Assembly: GCA_030248135.1 (NCBI GenBank)
Contig: JASANC010002475.1
Coordinates: 1-64,000, forward strand
Length of the DNA stretch: 64,000 nt
Source of the DNA: Theristus sp. LFF4_11
Lineage: Eukaryota > Nematoda > Chromadorea > Monhysterida > Xyalidae
Direction: 5' to 3'
In this document: positions 56,931 to 64,000 of the stretch, in pieces
Numbering within the stretch: position 1 is the stretch's first letter
Layout: each line of letters begins with the position of its first letter
The notes under the pieces: model-generated
Told to the model about the DNA's origin: nothing
Database searches by the model: none
Seen by the model: the letters and a program-made list of their open reading frames with translations, nothing else
Made by a program: the position numbers and the translations under genes

Positions 56931-57334
56931 GGGTAACCCGTCAAACTTGCTACAAACAACAACCGAACATGAGCAACAAATAATATTAACAATAATTTAG
57001 TTTTAAAATAAATGCGAATTGCTTTGTTTGAGTAGCACAGTTTCATATACATACGCAATGCACGGTGACTGCCACATGTAAATTGCCAGTCTGATCTGGA
57101 TATATGACAAGGTTATGAAAACGCCGCGATCGTCCAGGCCGCGATCGTCCCAGGCCGCGATCGTCCCAGGCCGCGATCGTCCCAGGCCGCGATCGTCCCA
57201 GGCCGCGATCGTCCCAGGCCGCGATCGTCCCAGGCCGCGATCGTCCCGGGCCGCGATCATCCCGGGCCGCGATCATCCCAGGCCGCGATCGTCCCAGGCC
57301 GCGATCGTCCGGGCCGCGATCGTTCAGGTGGGTG

Positions 57335-58205
57335 GGATGGGGGGGTGTGCACCCCCCCCCCCAGAAATTTTTCTACAATAGTGCACCCCCCCCATGGCCC
57401 ACGCCTGGGGGGTGTCACTGTACCATGACTGACACTCCCCCACTGAAAAATTTTCGGCACCCCCCCCCACGTGACGAAGGGGGGGGGGAGATGGGGGGGG
57501 GGGGGGCCCCCCCCCACAAATTTTTTTTTCGAATCTATCTTTATCTGAGAAAGTTTTTCGGCTCAGCTATTATCTAAAAAATGTTCATTGTTCAACGTTT
57601 ATTTCCACACGCAGCACCAACAGCTAAAAATTTTTTGAACACGCGACTCCGCCGGCGCTGCGCTCAACCGATTTCTCTATGTGAAAATGTATGGAACTAA
57701 TGGAAGCCAAACTCCGTCGCCGGCTTTCTGACTTTTCATCCAAACCACGTGCAGAAAAAAACAGTTAACCAGTTCTTCGATGCCCATATGCATAGCTCTT
57801 AAAAAACCAAAAAAGAAAGTGTCATTCGCTTTTCTGGAGTTGACGATCATAAATCAATGTCGTTTTTTTTTTATTTTAATGCTAAATCTCACTGTTGGCA
57901 GCCTTTAAAAACGTCGAATACAGCTATTTTCAAAAAAAACCATGGTGTTTTTTACACCATGGTTTATTTAGCTTTTCAGGTGACGACACCCCCCCCCCCT
58001 CGAAAATTTGCTTTCGCCTTCGGTACTGCGCATTTTCAGATGAAAGTACAATTTTGATGGTCAAATTCGTTTTTAATTAATTAAAAAAATTAATTTAAAA
58101 AATCCCGATTAAAAAAAAGGATTTTTATAAAAAAAGTTTAAAATTTTTTGAACCCTTTCTTTACCCTCCTACCACGACCATAAGAGGTCATTCGCGGTTT
58201 TCGAA
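57335..58205. other. G/C tracts and gene-free stretch before the DCAF4-like gene
   Basis: 57,335-57,515 contains G and C runs up to 14 bases. The remainder is AT-rich with a run of C (57,988-57,998) and no recognised feature. A promoter for the gene starting at 58,210 is expected in the right part, but I see no distinct motif. Confidence 0.5.
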
Positions 58206-58209
58206 CTCG

Positions 58210-61200
58210 ATGCCGACGTCTCGGAATCGTCGCCGCGATCGACCGAACGTTTTTGAGGATCAAGTCGCCGTCGCCGTCGTCGTCGTACCGCCGCAGCTGC
58301 AGCAGCAGCCTCAGTTCGGCCGAGTAGAACAACGAAACGCCGCTTTCTCCGCGTCTGTCGTCTGCACATCGGCGACTGTCGCCGCCAACAACTCAGCGTT
58401 GTTTGACGGACGCCGTCATCAGCACTCATTCGCTGGGTTCGGACAGTCGCATCAACACCACCACCAACGACGACGACGACGGACACAGCATCGATCCAAC
58501 GGTGATGATGATTGGGCGAGTTTTCGAGACGACGACCACCACAGAACGAACGCCTATTCGCGCTCGGAAATACAGCGTCAGCGTCAGCTTCAGCAAACGC
58601 AGCTCGAGTTGCCGTCCTCGTCGGGGTCGGGCGATGCGAGAACCGTGAACGAATGCGACACAGACGCTGAAGACGCGCGACACAAACGCGCCACGATTCC
58701 CGGTTTCACGTGGGATCCGGAGCGGCGACGCTACTTTCGACGGCTTCCGGATCAATTGTGCTGTCCTGCGGCGGTGCCGTATTCGATTGGCGCAAGGACG
58801 AATGGAAACGTTTGGGTTTTTGATTTCACTTCGGTTTTTTGTTTGTGCTTTTGTATTTGAAATGAGTCTTCTTTCATTCATTACGTTTTCGTTTACCATA
58901 CTCCACCCACACCCCACCCACGCGCAGTATTGTAATCAAATGAAATGACAAAGATTGAATTGTCGTCACAAATTGATTGAAACGTTCATCCTCGTTGACC
59001 AATGTGAAATCGAGAAGAGAGTCTGTCAAGCAGGAAACCTTTTGGAGTTGCAGCTTTGTTACGTTGAAGAAAAACATGCTTTGTAATAATGCCCGCCTGT
59101 TTACAAAATCACGTAATTAATATCAAGCCGTTGTTCAACCAGTCACCAGCTGTAAAACTTAGCAGAGCAGTCCAACAGTGCTATACCACGGAGCGCCTGA
59201 ATGAATTCATGAGACAACTCGATTCAGTTTACTCACGCCTTGTTGAAGAGCAGACATTGATGAAGCAGTTTTCGTGAGAGAAAAAACAACTGTGATTATT
59301 CAGTGGCACAGTGGTGTATCTTCTATTGAACTGCTAAGTTTTTTAAACCTGGCCCGGACGTGCTGTTTTATTTCTCTGAGCACTCCGGGTTTTTTCAAAA
59401 CACCCTAGGATTCTTATTCAGGTGTTGAAATAACCTTGAAGCACAAGTTTGTAAAGTAACCAAGAAACGCTGCACCAGTGTCAAAATTGATCGTCATTCA
59501 TAATTTATTTCCTATTCCAGCGTATTTCACCAACTAAGGGCATCTCAAACATCAAGAAAAATCAGCCAATCACTGCTCAGTCTCCGTTTCGACCAAGCCT
59601 TCAAACACCACCCCCGTTGGCGCACACGCTGCTGCTACGCGAATTAGGTATGGTTTTTGTTCTTTTTCTTATTCGTGATTGGGGTTGGCAAAATACCGTT
59701 TTTTTCAAATCGTGGTAAAAAAACCTGTATTTTTACCGGTAAAATTACGGTAATTTTACCGGAAAAAAACGAAAGCCAAAAAGTTGTAAAAACCCACATA
59801 TTTTTCGCAGCCGACTTTCAACTTGAACCAGGACTTGTGAAAACAACTTTCAGAATGCTTTGTTCAAAATATCGTGCACCAACAAAGAAAATAAATTATG
59901 TTTGGGCTTGAAAACCCAAAAGGTCAGCAATAAATCGAACATTATCTGCTCAATAATTTATATTCCACCAATTACATAGGAAAAAAACCACAGCGTTTTC
60001 ACCGGACAGTCTTTGGTCACAATAGACGAACACAATTTGCTGCAATAACGCAGTTAAACCGAATCAGTTTAGTCAGTTCAGATCAAAAAGAAAACAAATC
60101 AGTAATTGTGTAAGAAAGACAATGTTGAGCGACATTTGGAATTTTTGAAATTTTCAGCTCAGCTCGGCAGCTCCAGCCGAGTCTTGCACATCGCTTAACA
60201 GTTCTTTCAAACATCGGTGTCAATTTCGTCCTCATATTTTTCTTGGTCACAGATTTTCTCATTTTCTCATCAAAAATGATATAAAAACTCAGGGTCCGAA
60301 ATTGAAAAAAACCGGAAAAATACGAAAAAAACCGGAAAAATACAGAAACGGTCTTTTCCTGTTTTTTTCAAGGCACCAATTTTTGCCCTGGTAAGAAAAC
60401 GCGTATAAACACATGTTTTTTTTACCGGTAAAAAACCGGTATTTTTACCATGCCAACCCTATTCGTGATGCAATGTTTCATCGTCACAAATAAACAAATT
60501 CTTCACACATGAAAGCAATAACCGTTATTATCTATATTTCGGTTTTTAGGTTCAAGGATTTTTTTCGCGGGCGTTGAAAGAAGTCCGCGCAGAAGGCCAT
60601 GCACTGTGCTTTTGTTTTGAGCACAGAATTTTGAGAAGGGAACAAACAAAAACGCCGACAATCGTTGAAAAACCGCTCCACTAACCACTTTCCAATAGGG
60701 ATGGCATAACACGGAACTCGAACCGGTTTTTTGCTTCGGCCAAAACTATTCACCTGGTTGTTTTCGTTCTCCCTTGGGTTTTGGTACCTTCAGGCCCATT
60801 CATGCACTCTAGCGTCCAGCGCGTGAAGCTGCGACGTCTTTCGGTGGCGTGAAGGACGCCGCGTGTGAAGTGACGCGCGCGCTTCAACCGCCATGAATAG
60901 GCGCGGCACTTATCGGGTTTGCGGCACCAGTGCAATGGGAAAAAAAGAACAAAAAAACCTGAAAAACCAAGCTCGCAAGCACTGTGCGCTCGCAGGCCGC
61001 GTGCGGCGGAGTCGCGCGACACGGCACGTCGTCGAGCGCCGCGTCATGGCGACGCCGTCGCGGTGGAGCGCGCGCGTCGACGCGTTGCCCGACCACCCGG
61101 ACGAACCGATCGACGGCTGTCAGTTTGTCGACCGTAGCGCCGACGGTCGCACCCTGATTGGCGCGTGGCGCATCGACGCGCCGTGGGCGCGTGCCGCGTG

Positions 61201-63550
61201 CGCGCGCATCATGTGTCTCGCGGTGGACGGGCGTGCTGGCGGTGCGTCGACCGACGACGACGACGAGCGCTGTGGTCAGTGGCAGGGGGGGCAGGCCGGC
61301 TGAGTGGATAGCACTTGCGACTTCCAATCGGAAGGCCCGGGTTCGAATCCGCTCGTGACCACTCGGCTGCCCCGGGTTGCGGTGGGGCTTAATGGTTCTT
61401 GGCAGCATAAACGTCGGCTTTCTTGATTCACAAGATTGCTGTTTCGGCGGCGAGGAACTTGATGGACATCGCGCCCATGCATACCAGCGCAGCTTGCCCA
61501 ACGTCCACTTCTATAGCAGAAAAAAACTGCTTCCAACGTCGCAGCCCATGTGGTGGACAATAAAAAATTGCGACACTGCCTTTCCCCAAGGGCGTTGGGT
61601 AAGGATAAAAAGGGGGCAACAACAACAGGCGGTTGGTGGTGGTGTGCGTTTCCGTGTGGCTTTTTTTTCGTATGTGTGGTCATGTTTCGACTACACGCGC
61701 GTCGCAAACGCGAACCGGACTCGTTTGGCTAAACACTTTCGCCTTGTGTGTTCGTGGTGTGCAGGGACAGGGTGGACAACAAGGTTTTGTTGCTTCTCTT
61801 TTCTCCAAGTATCACTCAAAAATCGACCAATTTGCATGGATGGCCTGGCCAACATCGTATGCAGAAGAGTGCAGTGGCCTGTCACTGATGCTCTGGTAGG
61901 TCCAGTAGTTCGCGACGAAGCGCATCTGCCATCCATCACTGCCTGCACGCGCGTCTGTTGCATTCCGGAGCACACGCTCGGTTTTTCCGTTGTTCTGTTT
62001 GCATTGCAGCGCTCTCGTTCACGCCGACGCCGAACTACATCTACGCGTTCGACCCGTCCGTCGTCGACTGCTGCACGGCGCCGGTGGACAGCGGCGTCAC
62101 GTGCGTGCTCTACGTCACCGATCCGCCGTTGCCGGCCTACGGTAGTCGCGTGTTCCTGCAGCCGGTGCCGGAGTTGAGCGCCGATCGCGACCGCGAGTTG
62201 TTCCACTCGCCCATCTACAACGTGCACTGGATGCTGCGACAGGTGTACTTCGTTTGTTGTTGTTGTCTTTTGTTTTTGTTTTTTGTCGTCCGGCTTTTCG
62301 TTTATTGCGCTCTGGTCGGTTGTTTTGTTTTCGTGCATAGTATTATTTCTAGTCACGGGGGTGGGGGTGGTTGTCGTCGCTGATTGAATCGTACGTTAGG
62401 TAGTCTTGTCTATTCTGTAGATGGTACTATTATCAATTTTTTTAAGTTCTGCGACTCGATGGGTTTGCAGACGTGAAAGGAAGCCATTTCCATTGTTGTT
62501 TTGCGGCTGGCGAGTGTGGTAATCCATATGAGCTGTGCGTTGCGTTTGAGAGCTGCATCCGAGTCATATATGATCGTTGCTTTTGTTCCCGAGACTCAGT
62601 GCGCGCATAGATAGGTGAATATCTAGTTTCGTGCACGACGCTGGGATTCAAAATGGGCAAAATGATCTGAATGCCCTAAATAGGGCCGAGTCACTCAGAA
62701 GACTTTGAATTGCCACGGAAAGGCTGAAACTCGTTTCCGTTCACGTATGCAAACCCACTGAGTCGCAGAACCTCAAAAATTGATATCAGCTGCTTTTCCT
62801 GCGTGCTCCGCGACAAATCGTACGCGTTTAGCGGCCCGCTGTGAGGCGGATGCCAGGGACGCAGCACCTATGTGTTTTTTTGCATCCAAATTGGTGCAAT
62901 TTGCATCTTGTTTTGGCCACTTGCGAGCAGTTGAGGTTTCGATGGACGCGCGCACACCCCTATCCCCACCCCCCACCCCACCCCCTCCCACCCCAACCAA
63001 CCCCCCCCATAGTTGTTCTAGGGGGGGGGGGGGGGGGGGGGGGGGGGCCGGCCCCCCCCCCCCAAAAAATTATCTATCTAAAAATTTTTGTCTTCGAAGA
63101 CATGAAATGAGTCAATTTTTAACCCAACTTGACGACTTTTGCTCGTACTTCTTGAAAAATACGCTAATTTTAGGTAAAATACGCGTTTATACTAGATTTT
63201 TAGTGTATTTTTAGCATTATTTTGCTGTTTTTACAGCTTTTTAGCGTTTTAGATCAAATTTCAAAATTTTGACCGGCCCCCCCCCCCCCAAGTCACATGC
63301 CCCCCCCGCCCCCCCCCCCCAAAATTTTCCCGCTATCAATCTAAAAAGAAAATTTGCTCCAGCTATCTATATCGCCCCCCCCCCCCCCCCAACCCCTCGG
63401 CTCTGGAACAACTATGCCCCCCCCCAATGTCCATTCGCAGGGTGTCACATCGTGCGCGTGGAATTCGGCGCAAGTGCGCGTCGCGCTCGGCCTCGACACC
63501 GGCTGCCTGATCGTGGACGTCGTCTCGGAGAAGGACTTCAAACTAGAGAT
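58210..63550 (+). CDS. DCAF4: DCAF4-like WD40 protein, 5' part; continues past the last exon seen
   Basis: Exons: 58210 to about 58,780-58,815 (donor unresolved), 59521-59647, 60996-61274, 62010-62242 and 63441-63550; phases from 59,521 on agree (1, 1, 0, 2). The first exon has a His/Arg/Ser-rich disordered start and then IPGFTWDPERRRYFRRLP, the N-terminal signature of DCAF4 (PGF-x-x-DPE-x-x-RYF-x-LLP). LAHTLLLREL, the VVERRV segment and VTSCAWN...ALGLDTG at the expected spacing also fit. DCAF4 family members are substrate receptors of CUL4-DDB1 ubiquitin ligases. A possible extra exon at about 59,165-59,273 (CYTTERLNEFMRQLDSVYSR, donor GTGAGA) does not fit the phase of the next exon. Exons from 60,996 on are GC-rich, unlike the flanking DNA. 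Confidence 0.68.
59680..60460. mobile_element. hAT-type non-autonomous element
   Basis: Flanked by ATTCGTGAT at 59,671-59,679 and 60,461-60,469 (8-9 bp duplication). Ends GGGGTTGGCAAAATACCG and GGTATTTTTACCATGCCAAC are inverted. The interior repeats TTACCGGTAAAA. It lies in an intron of the DCAF4-like gene, 33 bases after a donor. Confidence 0.85.
61295..61628 (+). mobile_element. tRNA-headed SINE, family 1, copy 3
   Basis: Third family member, with a 6-base gap in box A and the tail AACAACAAC. It lies about 20 bases after the donor of the 60,996-61,274 exon of the DCAF4-like gene, i.e. in the intron, same strand as the gene. Confidence 0.85.
62950..63425. repeat. C/G homopolymer repeat next to a splice acceptor
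   Basis: Runs of C and G up to about 27 bases (63,020-63,047), then the inverse of the 52,105-52,400 repeat (TTGCTCCAGCTATC, then CCCCCCCAAGTCACATGCCC). It ends about 15 bases before the acceptor of the 63,441 exon. Confidence 0.75.
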
Positions 63551-63554
63551 GTAA

Positions 63555-64000
63555 GGGTCAAAAAAAAAAATTTTTTTTTTAATTTTTTTTTTAAAAAAAA
63601 AAGTAAAAAAAAATGAGCATTTTTTTTTTTATTTTTTTTATTAAAAATTTTTGAAATTTTTTCTTTAATGTGCCCTGAAAATGCCGTTTTTGGCATAATT
63701 TTTCGAAAGTTCAACAAAAATTTTCTTTGACTTTACCTTGTCACTTAGTCTTCAACGCTGCAGGTGGTATTCTGGATTGATTTATCGACTGTTTTCAGCC
63801 TTGGTGAGTGATGATCGACTCGCGCATTGAAGTACTTGAGCGTCGCAAAGGCTAGTTCAACAAATTCCGATGTCGCTAAGGTGAGATAGAAGCAGAGAAC
63901 TCACATTTACGCATCGTTTTTCAGGATCTCGAAAGGTGGAAATTGCACTGTCTGCCACTGCAAGCGTAACTTCGTTGGTTGCTCGTTGCTGTTTCGCCTC
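63555..64000. repeat. Intron with AT tracts and dispersed repeat
   Basis: 63,555-63,665 is poly-A/poly-T. 63,660-63,860 matches 51,920-52,080 and 55,060-55,210 (CTTTGACTTTACCTTGT, then GAGCGTCGCAAAG). 63,925-64,000 resembles 55,840-55,910 (GCACTGTCTGCCACTGCAAG versus GCACTGTTTGCAAGCG). No further exon of the DCAF4-like gene is recognisable before the window ends. Confidence 0.6.

Larger units (their letters stand above)
53745..57330. mobile_element. Foldback-like element with GATCGCGGCC minisatellite arms, copy 2
   Basis: The left arm (53,745-53,995) has units of 15-16 bases (GATCGCGGCCTGGGAT/C); the right arm (57,120-57,330) has the inverse (CCCAGGCCGCGATCGT). The outer variant units (GAAGCATCGCGGCC, TGAAAGATCGCGGCC) appear in matching order in the right arm of the other copy (29,830-30,170). 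The interior holds a 701-bp TIR element, a 107-bp minisatellite and a G-rich MITE. Tandem short repeats as inverted arms recall Drosophila FB elements. Confidence 0.72.

Noticed and set aside
59165..59273. Coding-looking segment as a regular exon of the DCAF4-like gene
   Set aside because: With donor GTGAGA it ends in phase 2, while the next exon needs phase 0; left out of the main model and only mentioned.

Overview
This window is animal nuclear DNA. Genes are split by introns with GT/AG borders, most of the sequence is transposon-derived, and there are tRNA-headed SINEs, non-autonomous LTR elements, Helitrons, TIR elements and satellites. A DUF1647-type gene (a family I know mainly from nematodes), a DCAF4-like gene and a few TTAGG(C)-like stretches would suit a nematode or another ecdysozoan, but the sequence alone does not settle the taxon.

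Layout. 1-11,930 and 34,787-49,245 are two direct copies of one segmental duplication. Each copy carries a three-exon gene for a small secreted Kelch beta-propeller (copy A exons 1171-1330, 8938-9234, 10944-11380; copy B exons 35954-36113, 38660-38983, 48251-48708). Non-coding parts are about 98% identical over long stretches, yet the two proteins differ at about 39 residues plus two in-frame loop indels. A third, decayed Kelch relic lies at about 20,066-21,365. Each copy collected its own insertions. Copy A has a 1.86 kb LTR/TRIM element, a 3.3 kb block of satellite plus TIR element, and a 287 bp MITE with a 9 bp duplication. Copy B has a 7.8 kb composite LTR retrotransposon that itself contains two tandem Helitrons.

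Between the copies, on the minus strand, lie a complete six-exon gene for a type II membrane, DUF1647-type glycosyltransferase-like protein (15774-11989) and the 3' part of a gene for a Ser/Asp/Arg-rich disordered protein (19500-16821). I assembled both exon by exon, and all splice phases agree. Next come TIR elements (22,000-23,891), a 149-bp satellite with a TIR element (25.2-30.8 kb) holding a nested foldback-like element with GATCGCGGCC minisatellite arms, and mariner-type debris. A second copy of the foldback-like element occupies 53.7-57.3 kb. At the right edge (58,210 onwards, plus strand) a DCAF4-like WD40 gene begins and runs off the window; its introns hold a hAT-type MITE, a SINE and long poly-G/C repeats.

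The most interesting system is the duplicated secreted Kelch pair. Variation is concentrated in the exons, mostly in loops that correspond to the ligand-binding face of Kelch propellers, while introns and UTRs are nearly unchanged. This is the pattern expected of a diversifying recognition or effector family. The main caution is a zone (25.1-25.6 and 27.7-29.1 kb) where single C bases are missing throughout compared with paralogous copies; this may be a sequencing or consensus artefact.
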